From DASQVO01 sp035640715 (lineage in GTDB: Bacteria; Actinomycetota; Actinomycetes; Streptosporangiales; Streptosporangiaceae): a DNA stretch of 18,911 nucleotides. Both the position numbers and the translations under genes were made by a program. The stretch spans positions 1 through 18,911 of the forward strand of contig DASQVO010000221.1 in the NCBI GenBank assembly GCA_035640715.1, read 5' to 3'. Shown here piece after piece: positions 1-7,224 of this stretch (the first letter of the stretch is position 1; every line of letters starts with the position of its first letter). Under the pieces are notes generated by a model. It searched no databases. It was not told the DNA's origin and saw only the letters and a list, made by a program, of their open reading frames with translations.

Positions 1-1380
1 ATCAAGGCGTCCTTGCCGGCCGGCTGGTACCGACGCCGACCCGCTGGTTGCGGCCGCCAGATGCCGCTCGGCCTCCTCCAGCGATCCCCTGGCCCTGGTC
101 AGCTCGCCGACCCCGATCAGCGCGGTGAGCTCCGCATCGGCCGCGACCACACCGGCCGGGAACCTGGTGAGGAGCTCGTGCGCGGTGGCGGCCTGCCCGT
201 TGAAATAGAGGCCGAGCCAGTGATCCGACAGCAGGCGGGCGGCCAGCCCCCAATCCTGCGCCGCCTGCGCGTGGCGGACCGCCTCCACCGGGAACCCATG
301 CCCGGCAAACCACCCAGCCGCGCTCTCGTGCAGCTCAGGAACCTCACCCGGCGCGGTGCGCCGCAGCTCCAGCTGGAGCAGGTCGGCGAACAGATGGTGG
401 TAGCGGAACCAGCACCGCCGCACATCCACCGAGGTCACGAACGCGTTGGCCTGCTCCAGCTCCTGCAAGATCTGCTCCCCGCCACTGCCCCCGGTCAGCA
501 GGTCGGCGAGTTCGCCATTGACCTGCTCCAGTACCGAGGTGCGCAGCAGCAGCCGCCGGACCTCCTCCGGCTGCCGGTCCAGCACCTCAGCCAGCAGGTA
601 GTCGGCGACCGTGCGCTCGCTGCCGGAGAACTCGTCGGCGAACCGCTCCGGGTCCGGGTGCCCGGCCACCGCCAGCGCGGCCAGTCGCAGCCCGGCCGCC
701 CAGCCCTCGGTCCGCGCATGCAGCAGCTTGACGGCTGAGCCGGACAGCACCACCCCGGCCGCCTCAAACAGCGCCCGCGCCTCCTCCAGGGAAAACCGCA
801 GGTCGTCCGCGCGGATCTCGGTCAGCTCCCCTTCCAGCCGCAGCCGGTGCAGCCCCAGCCGCACATCCCGGCGGGTGGCAAGCACGAACCGCAGCTCCGG
901 CGGCACCCGCATCAGCAGCAATTCCAGCTGGGCCAGCGCCTCCGTCGACCGCAACTCATGCACGTCATCGATCACCAGCCAGATCTGGTTCTCCAGCGAG
1001 ACCAGATCCTTCAGCAGCCGCTCGACCACCGCCCAGCTGTCCAGGTCCGGCGCCGCGGTCAGCTCCCGCACCAGCTTCGACCCGGCGGCCGTGTCCCGCA
1101 GCGCATCAGCCACTGAGATCCAGAACCGCTGTGGATCCCCCTCCTGGCCCTGCACCGGCACCCACGCAGTCTGCTCCGCCAGGCCCGCCGCACCGATCCA
1201 CGACCGCAGCAGAAACGTCTTCCCGCTCCCCGCCGGCGCCGACACCACGGTCACCCGGCCCGCCTCCCCGAGCCTCCCGAACAGCCCGCGGTGGGCAACG
1301 ACTCCCCCCCGGACAGCAGGAACGAGGGGAAGGGGAACGCCGGGACCGTCAGCGGTCCCAGGCCACACAGCAGGCTTCAC
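1..1380 (-). CDS. MalT/LuxR-family ATPase transcriptional regulator, N-terminal part (runs off left edge)
   Basis: The minus-strand frame is open from a GTG at 1380 to the window edge (460 codons, no stop), so the C-terminal part lies outside. The start follows an excellent Shine-Dalgarno, AAGGAGGGG, about 4 bases upstream. A Walker A motif APAGSGKT sits at residues 48-55 and a Walker B motif IWLVIDDVH around 133-141. These are followed by a LATRRD stretch and a helical region rich in leucine and alanine (YHHLFADLLQLELRR, then TPR-like repeats). This order is typical of MalT-type STAND ATPases, which end in a LuxR helix-turn-helix that cannot be seen here. Such proteins are usually activators that sense an unknown small molecule in the cytoplasm. 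A perfect TATGAT on the minus strand at 1473-1478 could be a -10 element, but I see no good -35. Family assignment is firm; the target genes are unknown. Confidence 0.9.
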   Translation of the reverse strand, partial: MKPAVWPGTADGPGVPLPLVPAVRGGVVAHRGLFGRLGEAGRVTVVSAPAGSGKTFLLRSWIGAAGLAEQTAWVPVQGQEGDPQRFWISVADALRDTAAGSKLVRELTAAPDLDSWAVVERLLKDLVSLENQIWLVIDDVHELRSTEALAQLELLLMRVPPELRFVLATRRDVRLGLHRLRLEGELTEIRADDLRFSLEEARALFEAAGVVLSGSAVKLLHARTEGWAAGLRLAALAVAGHPDPERFADEFSGSERTVADYLLAEVLDRQPEEVRRLLLRTSVLEQVNGELADLLTGGSGGEQILQELEQANAFVTSVDVRRCWFRYHHLFADLLQLELRRTAPGEVPELHESAAGWFAGHGFPVEAVRHAQAAQDWGLAARLLSDHWLGLYFNGQAATAHELLTRFPAGVVAADAELTALIGVGELTRARGSLEEAERHLAAATSGSASVPAGRQGRLD

Positions 1381-1627
1381 GCCACCCCTCCTTGGCAGTC
1401 CCGCTCCTCGCCGTAAGCCCTCACTCACCCCAACGGGCGATCACCGGCTTTGGCCTGCCAGCATGACCAATCATCATAGCCGCCGGAAACAGTCCGGAAA
1501 GATCCATAAACGTGCAGTAATTAGGAACTGTAGTGTCAACGGTGTAATTCATGGCAAATGAGACACCAGTGCCGGGTGAACCCGCTAAGCTACGGCATTC
1601 TGCAATAGCCCGCAGGCGGCCCAATAT
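1381..1627. other. Intergenic region upstream of the MalT-like gene
   Basis: This stretch is more AT-rich than its surroundings and contains no gene I can support. It holds a possible minus-strand -10 hexamer (TATGAT, 1473-1478). It also holds an imperfect inverted repeat around 1528-1572 in which ACTG..GTGTC is mirrored by GACACCAGT. The repeat does not fold as a tRNA and has no transposase beside it. Confidence 0.4.
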
Positions 1628-2041
1628 GCGCTTGAATCGGGGACCTGGAAGGGCTGCTACCTGCGTTCATGGCTGGCCGGATTCAGCAACGACCTCTGAT
1701 CAGCGAGTACCGGGACCGGCTGCGATCCCGCACCAACCGGCACGGCCAGCCCATTCCAGGACGAGCGGTTCAAACTCCGAGTCGAACAGGCCGGGGCGCG
1801 CCATGTCATCGACGGACTCGACCGGGCGCACGCCCTTCCGCTCCCGCCATGGCCCGGCCGCATGACTGAGTCAAGTCAAGAAGCCGAATCGCCAGCCGAT
1901 GCCGGCCATGCGGCGTCTTATGCAGCGGATGCGGCGAAGCAGCCGGAACGCTACGACGGTGCTGCCGCTGACAGGGGACAGCCGAGCACGGGCACGAACA
2001 GCACCGTGCCGGGAAAGAGAAAGAGGGGTGGCATGACATGA
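1628..2041 (+). pseudogene. Possible degraded coding region of unknown function
   Basis: No frame is continuously open with a credible start, but protein-like stretches can be read by switching frame. One reads GTWKGCYLRSWLAGFSND up to a TGA at 1697-1699. A neighbouring frame then reads ISEYRDRLRSRTNRHGQPIP. The first frame resumes as DERFKLRVEQAGARHVIDG and continues through an ATG at 1862 to a TGA ending at 2041. The last part (1862-2041) could be a 59-codon gene of its own, hydrophilic and rich in Ala, Glu and Gly. No Shine-Dalgarno is obvious. I do not recognise the family. Two compensating frameshifts are needed, so this is a low-confidence reading of a decayed gene. It adjoins the decayed Nramp fragment. 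Confidence 0.3.
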
Positions 2042-2099
2042 AAGTCAGATGGGTGGCGGCTGCCGGGCACTGCCCGGTACCGCCGCGGAAAAGCAGGCC

Positions 2100-2398
2100 A
2101 TCCACGCTGGAATGGACCGCGAGAGGCGTAGGTGCCGACGCTGGAAGAGGACAGGCCCGAGGCCATCAGGGCCACGCCGAAAGCCAGTGCGGCCCCGCCG
2201 CCGGCCAGCGCGGCAAGATGGGCGTGGACGGGCCCGAGGTCGCTGATGCCGGTCAGGCCGGTCCTCGAAGCCGCGCCCGGGTCCCGTCCGGCTCGCGGCG
2301 GCAGCATTTACCGGGCCCGCATCGTCAAGGTCGCCTCGACAATCGGGCGAGTTGTTCAGGGGCCGCCGATTGCGCAGGTACAACGCGGACTGGGCCAC
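2100..2398 (-). pseudogene. Frameshifted fragment of an Nramp-family (MntH-like) divalent metal transporter
   Basis: In one minus-strand frame (about 2262 to 2125) the translation contains LAFGVALMASGLSSSSVGTY. This closely matches the consensus transport motif of Nramp Mn2+/Fe2+ transporters, usually ASGxSSxxxGTxAGQxxMxGF. It is preceded by TGLTGISDLGPVHAHLAAL, as in actinobacterial Nramp. The expected GQVVMQGF continuation is absent; a neighbouring frame reads VDGLLFR, as if frameshifted. Upstream, in another frame, come SALYLRN (compare xALYLHSAL in Nramp) and AGPVNAAA (compare AGLVNxAML). At least two frameshifts are therefore required, and no start or C-terminal portion survives. I read it as an eroded internal segment of a transporter that was once about 400 residues long. 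It is not expected to be functional. Confidence 0.55.
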
Positions 2399-2483
2399 GC
2401 CGCTATGCAGTCAAGCGCCTGGCCCGCAGCGGTGCTTGTCGACGAGCGGCCTCGGTATGTTGCCTAGCGCAATTTGAAGCTCG

Positions 2484-2642
2484 TCAGGCACTCTGCTGCT
2501 GAGCCATTTTCTGTATGTTCTGGACTGCCTGCTGCGGGCTCTCCTTACCGGCCTCTGCGGCCTGCTGGATCTCATTCCATGTGATGTTGCGGCTGTCGCC
2601 GTGCTCGTCGTTTGGGCTTCCGCAGCCACAGCTCGCGCACAT
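2484..2642 (-). CDS. Small cysteine-rich protein (52 aa) of unknown function
   Basis: A 52-codon ORF starts at the ATG at 2642 behind AGAGGAG, about 8 bases upstream, and stops with TGA at 2486-2484. The N-terminus reads MCASCGCGSPNDEHGDSRNI: three cysteines in C-x2-C-x-C spacing plus an HGD motif, a plausible metal-binding knuckle. The remainder (TWNEIQQAAEAGKESPQQAVQNIQKMAQQQSA) looks like one or two amphipathic helices. To my recollection, small actinobacterial proteins with a CxxCxC...HGD..NIT start are common and uncharacterised. The strong ribosome binding site, the codon use and the compact ordered sequence argue that it is real, although it lies between decayed genes. Its role is not known. 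Zn2+ or Fe-S binding is an inference from the cysteines. Confidence 0.72.
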   Translation of the reverse strand: MCASCGCGSPNDEHGDSRNITWNEIQQAAEAGKESPQQAVQNIQKMAQQQSA

Positions 2643-2728
2643 GAGGCAACTCCTCTCACCCATCGTGCTTTCGTCCGCCTTCGGCGATGTGGTCTTCCCC
2701 GCACGGCCTCACCTACACCCTTGGTGAG

Positions 2729-2946
2729 ATGACAGTGACGCGTTGGTCACCGGCTCAGGGCGTCCAAGCTGATCTGGCCCACGCTTTCTCGGCGGCGCTT
2801 AACGAGGCCACGCGGCGCGAAAGAAGCGATGCAGGCGATAGGAAGGCAGTCACGGCCCTGCTCCAGACGAAGGGTCGCGCCTTGACAAGATCGTGGCCAT
2901 CCTCGGTCGCTCGCCTAACTGGCAGCGCCCTCAAGCGCTGTCCTGA
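2729..2946 (+). pseudogene. Frameshifted small gene, unknown function
   Basis: From an ATG at 2729 the frame reads MTVTRWSPAQGVQADLAHAF, then SAALNEATRRERSDAGDRKAV and TALLQTKGRA. At about 2880 the sensible reading moves to the adjacent frame as LDKIVAILGRSPNWQRPQAL, ending at TGA 2944-2946. Joining the two needs one missing base near 2878-2881. The joined product would be about 72 residues, charged and helical, with no recognised domain. The Shine-Dalgarno is weak (GGTGAG directly against the ATG). It may be a recent loss of function or a sequencing error. The following frame at 2949 begins only three bases later. Confidence 0.4.
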
Positions 2947-2948
2947 CC

Positions 2949-3659
2949 GTGTCCGTGCCGGCCATGGAAGCGGCGGAAAATGGGTGCGGTACCGCGTCGG
3001 CGGGCAGTACACCCGCCAGGGCGAACCCGAAGGGGGTGATCTGGGTGCAGGCGCCGGTGCTCAGCCCATGCCTGGACCTTCGCAGTGCACTCCTCACCGT
3101 TACCCAGGCTGGGGCGGCATTTGTGCCGGACGCTGTGCCGGAGGAGGGGCTTTCCGCGATCCGCCAAGACCTGGCGCCGGCCGCATTCAGGAAGCTCCCC
3201 GAATACGAGGGAGTGGCACGCCAGGAAGGCGAGGTCTGCGTCCTAGATGCCGGATCCAGCGGCTATCCGGCCATCAGGCGGCTCCGCGGCGAACTTGCAG
3301 CCGCAGTACATGCGGCCAGTGCTGGCATCACAGGACTGGCTTCCTGGGACCCGAGCGAAATATCTATCCAGCGATACCACACAGGCGCCGCCGGGATCAC
3401 AGCCCACCTTGACCTGAAGAGATACCGCTTCCTCGTGGCCATCGTCACTATCGAAGGCACCGCCGCCTTCACCTTGTGCAAGAACCGGAACGGGGATCCG
3501 GCCGTCACCTGGCAGGCCAATCAGGGAAGCCTGGTCCTCCTGCGTGGCCCGGGCCTGGCCGGCACCGCAGATGGCCGCCCCCTGCACGCGGTGAAGGGGC
3601 CCGCAACCGGCCAGCGCATCTCCATCGGGTTCCGCATGGACGCCACAGCCGCCGCCTGA
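2949..3659 (+). CDS. Probable 2-oxoglutarate/Fe(II)-dependent oxygenase
   Basis: This is a 236-codon ORF from the ATG at 2949. A start at GTG 3045, with a GAAGGGGG stretch about 8 bases upstream, is also plausible and would give 204 residues. The C-terminal half has the layout of the double-stranded beta-helix oxygenases. YHTGAAGITAHLDLKRYRFL carries a putative H-x-D iron pair (His153, Asp155). A strand region LVAIVTIEG and a GSLVLLRG turn follow. LHAVKGPATGQRISIGFR then supplies the distal His213 and Arg223, which in this family binds the 2-oxoglutarate carboxylate. The length fits small prolyl-hydroxylase-like enzymes. The substrate is unknown. No partner gene is adjacent, and the upstream neighbours are broken genes. 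The N-terminal 30 residues before GTG 3045 look unlike protein and may not be translated. Confidence 0.65.
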   Translation: MSVPAMEAAENGCGTASAGSTPARANPKGVIWVQAPVLSPCLDLRSALLTVTQAGAAFVPDAVPEEGLSAIRQDLAPAAFRKLPEYEGVARQEGEVCVLDAGSSGYPAIRRLRGELAAAVHAASAGITGLASWDPSEISIQRYHTGAAGITAHLDLKRYRFLVAIVTIEGTAAFTLCKNRNGDPAVTWQANQGSLVLLRGPGLAGTADGRPLHAVKGPATGQRISIGFRMDATAAA

Positions 3660-3995
3660 ACGCAGCGGCGCGTAGCCCCAACTCTGGTGCCCGCGATCCC
3701 GCCATCAGCCAGGCCCAAGGCCGTCACTGCCAGCAACAGCAGCGCCGAGCGCCGGTCCAGCCACGCTCGCAGACGGTGAAGACCCGTCATCCCCATAGCA
3801 GCACCATGCCTTCATGGCGCCGCTTAACGGCAGGGCCGTAAGTCGCCACACTCCAGGGCCATCCGGCCATCGATCTGACGGCGGCGCCATGAGCACGGGA
3901 CGGCAGGAGCCGCCAGGTACGCGCGGTGAAATCGCCGTGCCGGCGGGGAAATCGCCGTGCCGGCGGGGAAATGGCGAGGAACACCCGGCGGGCTG
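3660..3995. other. Intergenic region between converging genes
   Basis: Both flanking genes end here. I find no supportable gene. A minus-strand ORF over 3521-3796 has a hydrophobic stretch, but it overlaps the oxygenase and has no clear ribosome binding site. The one clear structure is the 20-bp tandem repeat at 3931-3970. Confidence 0.5.
3931..3970. repeat. Two exact 20-bp tandem copies
   Basis: The 20-base unit ATCGCCGTGCCGGCGGGGAA occurs twice head to tail with no mismatch. The three bases GAA before it and the AT after it extend the periodicity. It sits just downstream of the kinase stop codon at 3996. Each unit contains the self-complementary core GCCGGC. It may be a slippage product or part of a terminator. 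Confidence 0.85.
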
Positions 3996-5732
3996 TTATC
4001 TGGGGTCGTCCGGCCCGGTACGCGGTACTCGCCATATCACTTCGGTACCCGTCCCGTCTGGCAGGGTCCCCAGGCGCAGCTCACCGCCCAGTTCCCCGGC
4101 CCGGCGGCGCAGGTTACACAGCCCGCTGCGGCGGCCGCCGGCCTCGATCCCGATCCCGTCGTCGGCGACCCGCACGGTAAGAAAGTCCCCGGCATCGACA
4201 TCAACGCTGACATCGGCACGGCTGGCTTTGGCGTGCCGGGCGGTGTTGGAAAGCGCCTCACGCAGCGCGGTGAGCATGCCCTCAGCCGCCTGCGGCCGGA
4301 CCGGACCGGCGAGCTTGCCGCCCAGCCGCACCGACGGCGCAAACCCAAGCAGCGCCGTCATCTCCTCCACCACCCCCACGACCGCCTCCCGCAGATTGGG
4401 CTGCTCATCCTGGGCCCGGGACTGCAACGCGAAGATCGCCGCCCGGATGTCCCGGATGGTCTCATCCATCGCATCCACCGCACGCCGGACCCGGGCGGCC
4501 ACCTCGGGCCGGTCAATCATCGCCACCGTGCCCTCCAGCGACATCCCGGTCGCATACAGCCGCTGCACCACCAGATCATGCAGATCCCGGGCAATCCGCT
4601 CCCGGTCCTCCAGCAGCGACAGCCGCTCCGCATCCCGGCGGCGGGCCACCAGCTCCAGCGCAATACCCGCCTGCGCCGCAAACGAGCCCACCACATCGGC
4701 GGTCTCCGGCGGGAACGGCAACCCGCCCCGGCGACGGCCCACCGTCAGCACACCCCGCACATCACCGGCCGCCCCCAGCGGGAACAACACCGCCGGCCCG
4801 ATATGGCCCATCGGCCCCCGCACCGACACCGCCGTGCGCCGGTCCCCGGCAAGATCAGCAATCGTGAGCGGCGAGCCCGTCCCCAGCACCCGCCCCGACA
4901 GCGAATGCCCCACCGGCAGCACCAGCCCGCCCACATCACCGGCCCCTTCCCCTTCGGCGAACCTGTTCGTCAGCAGCTGGCCCTCCTGCTCCGGCAGCGC
5001 CAGCACCACCAGATCAGCGCCGGCCAGCTCATGCACCCGCCGCGTCACCACCGCCAGCACCTCATCAGGGTCCGCCCCCGACAGCAGGCTCGTCATTACC
5101 TCCGCACTGGCCTGCATCCACCGCTGCTGCCGGCGGGACGCCTCATACAGCCGGGCATTCTCAATTGCCACCCCCGCCGCCGCCCCTAGCGCCACCAGCA
5201 CCGCCTCATCATCCTCAGTAAACTCCCCGCCCCCCCGCTTACCCGTCAGATACAAATTGCCGAACACCTCATCGCGCACGCGCACCGGAACCCCAAGAAA
5301 ACCCTCCATCGGCGGGTGACCCTCCGGAAACCCCGACGACTCCGGATGCCCCCCAATATCAGCCAGCCGCAACGGCCGCGGATCCCGGATAAGCAGACCA
5401 ATCAGCCCCCGCCCCTCCGGCCAATGATCAATCTTGGCGATCGCCTCCTCATCCAGCCCCACCGGCACAAACCCAGTCAGCCGCCCCCCCTCCCCCACCA
5501 GCCCCAACCCACCGTATGTGGCATCCACCAGCCTGACCGCCGCCTCCACAATCCGCTTCAGCGTCGTCTCAAGATCCAGCCCAGAACCAACCGTGACCAC
5601 CGCCTCCAGCAGGCCATGCATCCGGTCACGAGCCGCCAGCACCGCCTGCAACCGCCCCTGCAACTCAGCCAGCAACTCATCCAGCCGCAGATGCGGCAGC
5701 ACCTCCGGACGGCTACCGGCACCAGGTTTCAC
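3996..5732 (-). CDS. devS: DevS/DosT-like GAF-GAF sensor histidine kinase with haem-ligand histidine
   Basis: I place the start at GTG 5732, behind AGAAGGA about 5 bases upstream, giving 578 residues, the same size as M. tuberculosis DevS. The frame stays open upstream to 5870, but that extension reads unlike protein. The order is an N-terminal helix (LRLDELLAELQGRLQAV), GAF-A (about 40-195), GAF-B (about 210-365), a HisKA_3 dimerisation helix with ERIARDLHDLVVQRLYATGM (phospho-acceptor His385), and an HATPase with N-box EALSNTARHA (Asn496) and DDGIGIE. In GAF-A, GHPPMEGFLGVPVRVRDE aligns with the DevS segment holding the proximal haem ligand His149; the equivalent here is His139. DevS/DosT sense O2, NO and CO through this haem and phosphorylate DevR. 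No response regulator is adjacent. A DevR-like box lies about 175 bases upstream, suggesting self-regulation. The kinase class is certain; haem binding is inferred. Confidence 0.9.
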   Translation of the reverse strand: MKPGAGSRPEVLPHLRLDELLAELQGRLQAVLAARDRMHGLLEAVVTVGSGLDLETTLKRIVEAAVRLVDATYGGLGLVGEGGRLTGFVPVGLDEEAIAKIDHWPEGRGLIGLLIRDPRPLRLADIGGHPESSGFPEGHPPMEGFLGVPVRVRDEVFGNLYLTGKRGGGEFTEDDEAVLVALGAAAGVAIENARLYEASRRQQRWMQASAEVMTSLLSGADPDEVLAVVTRRVHELAGADLVVLALPEQEGQLLTNRFAEGEGAGDVGGLVLPVGHSLSGRVLGTGSPLTIADLAGDRRTAVSVRGPMGHIGPAVLFPLGAAGDVRGVLTVGRRRGGLPFPPETADVVGSFAAQAGIALELVARRRDAERLSLLEDRERIARDLHDLVVQRLYATGMSLEGTVAMIDRPEVAARVRRAVDAMDETIRDIRAAIFALQSRAQDEQPNLREAVVGVVEEMTALLGFAPSVRLGGKLAGPVRPQAAEGMLTALREALSNTARHAKASRADVSVDVDAGDFLTVRVADDGIGIEAGGRRSGLCNLRRRAGELGGELRLGTLPDGTGTEVIWRVPRTGPDDPR

Positions 5733-6036
5733 AATGATCCTTCTCTCCGGAGACGCGGTTCGCATACTTGCGCTGATCCTCCCAGTCCGCAGTGAACTCG
5801 TACGCACGTAGCGTAACCACCTGCAGCCCAGGAAAGCCAGATACCTCGCACAGCGGCCACCGGGGATCAAGGCCTGGTCACTGATCGCTATAGCCAGAAA
5901 CCCGGCGAGACAAAGGTCCCTGGCTTATGTGGAAAAAAGGGTGGCGGGCTTGCCGTGCACGCCGATGTTGGCGATCCGACCGCCCGGGCGGGCAAGCTGG
6001 GCGCGCGCACGGTCAAAATGCGAGGGGCTGGCGGGT
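5733..6036. other. Intergenic region between pgk and the sensor kinase
   Basis: This 304-base stretch contains the leader of the kinase gene and the downstream end of pgk. No ORF within it has a credible start and composition. It carries one DevR-like box (5907-5920). Confidence 0.5.
5907..5920 (-). promoter_or_regulatory. DevR/DosR-like box upstream of the sensor kinase
   Basis: On the minus strand the site reads GGGACCTTTGTCTC. Compared with the palindrome GGGAC-N4-GTCCC (published mycobacterial consensus TTSGGGACTWWAGTCCCSAA) there is one mismatch, in the right half-site. The central four bases, CTTT, are mostly AT as in known boxes. It lies 175 bases upstream of the proposed GTG, in non-coding DNA. 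Confidence 0.5.
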
Positions 6037-7224
6037 CTAGTTCTCCAGCGCGGCCAGCCCCGGAAGGGTCTTGCCCTGCAGGTATTCGAGGCTGGCCCCG
6101 CCGCCGGTCGAGACGTGCCCGAATGCCTCATCCGTGAAGCCCAGCTCTCGCACAGCGGCCGCGGTGTCGCCGCCGCCGACCACGGTGAAGGCGCCGCTGC
6201 CCGCTACCGCGTGGGCAACCTCGCGGGTGCCGTCGGCGAACGCGTCCAGCTCGAAGACACCCATCGGGCCGTTCCAGAACACCGTCCGCGCCTCCGCGAT
6301 GCCGTCCGCGAAATGCTTGGCCGTCTCGGGGCCGATGTCCAGGCACATCTGGTCGACAGGCACGTCATCGCGCGAGACCGTCAGCCGGGGGACGCCGGCG
6401 GCGGGCTCCGGCGCCACTACCGTGTCGATGGGGAGCAGGATGTCGACGTCGGCCTCGTCAGCCAGCATGAGGCAATGAAAGGCCCGGGAAACGTCGGCGC
6501 TGGCCAACGGCGACCGGCCGACGGGGTGCCCCAGCGCGGCGAGGAACGGGAACGCCATGGCACCGCCGATCATGATCCGGTCGGCGGTGCCCATCAGGTT
6601 CTCGATCACCCCGAGCTTGTCGGAGACCTTCGCGCCGCCGAGCATGAGCACGTACGGCTTCTCGGGGTGCCGCGTCAGCCGCCGCAGCGCGGCCGTCTCG
6701 GACTGGATCAGGTACCCATCCGCGTGCGGCAGCCGCGCTGGGACGTCGCAGACACTGGCGTGCCGACGGTGCACGGCACCGAATCCGTCCCCGACGTAGA
6801 CGTCGCCGAGCGCCGCGAGCTGGTCGGCGAAGGCGCCCCGCTGCGCGCTGTCGGCGGCCGTCTCACCGGGGTTGAACCGCAGGTTCTCCAGCATCACCGC
6901 TTCGCTGGGCCGGAGCGCCGCGACCGCGGCGCGCGCGGCCGGCCCCACGGTGTCGGCCGCGAGCGGGACGTGGCAGCCGAGCAGTTCGCTCAGCCGCGCG
7001 GCGACCGGCGCCAGCGAGAGCCACGGGTCCGGCGCGCCCTTCGGCCGGCCCAGATGCGCGCAGACCACCACCCCGGCGCCGCGGACCAGCAGCGTTCTCA
7101 GCGTCGGCAGGCTGGCCACGATCCGCCGGTCGTCTTCGATCCGGCCCGCCCCGAGGGGCACGTTGAGGTCGGCGCGAAGCAGTACCCGCCGACCTGCCAC
7201 ATTCAGATCATCGATTGTCCTCAT
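6037..7224 (-). CDS. pgk: Phosphoglycerate kinase
   Basis: The protein has 395 residues, normal for Pgk. ATG 7224 is chosen because AGGAG lies 7 bases upstream; an ATG at 7230 is only one base from it. It interconverts 1,3-bisphosphoglycerate plus ADP with 3-phosphoglycerate plus ATP in the cytoplasm. Visible motifs are RRVLLRADLNVPL near the N-terminus, CAHLGRPKG, MLENLRFNPGE, LGGAKVSDKLGVIENL, FWNGPMGVFE, VVGGGDTAAAV and HVSTGGGASLEYLQGKTLPG. The usual YVNDAFGxxHRxHAS segment reads YVGDGFGAVHRRHAS, with Asn to Gly and Ala to Gly changes. It stands alone, without gap or tpiA, so it is probably a second, specialised copy; whether another pgk exists cannot be seen here. A perfect DevR-like palindrome lies 123 bases upstream. 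Confidence 0.95.
   Translation of the reverse strand: MRTIDDLNVAGRRVLLRADLNVPLGAGRIEDDRRIVASLPTLRTLLVRGAGVVVCAHLGRPKGAPDPWLSLAPVAARLSELLGCHVPLAADTVGPAARAAVAALRPSEAVMLENLRFNPGETAADSAQRGAFADQLAALGDVYVGDGFGAVHRRHASVCDVPARLPHADGYLIQSETAALRRLTRHPEKPYVLMLGGAKVSDKLGVIENLMGTADRIMIGGAMAFPFLAALGHPVGRSPLASADVSRAFHCLMLADEADVDILLPIDTVVAPEPAAGVPRLTVSRDDVPVDQMCLDIGPETAKHFADGIAEARTVFWNGPMGVFELDAFADGTREVAHAVAGSGAFTVVGGGDTAAAVRELGFTDEAFGHVSTGGGASLEYLQGKTLPGLAALEN

Noticed and set aside
1560..1606. tRNA-like look of a GGGTTCAC segment on the minus strand
   Set aside because: No acceptor stem or anticodon arm can be paired around it.
1551..1865. Plus-strand ORF starting MANETPVPGEPAKLRHSA
   Set aside because: After about 25 residues it becomes low-complexity Arg/Pro/Ser sequence. 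The start might belong to the decayed gene, but the frame itself is not credible.
2038..2502. Plus-strand ORF of 154 codons
   Set aside because: It runs antisense to the Nramp remnant, with low-complexity composition and no homology that I recognise.
3521..3796. Minus-strand ORF with a hydrophobic segment (RRSALLLLAVTALGLADGG)
   Set aside because: It overlaps the oxygenase 3' end, has no clear Shine-Dalgarno, and its C-terminal half is the antisense of that gene. A small membrane protein is possible but unsupported.
3814..5319. Plus-strand open frames opposite the sensor kinase
   Set aside because: Ser/Arg/Pro-rich low-complexity translation typical of GC-rich antisense frames; the kinase on the other strand has a full set of motifs.
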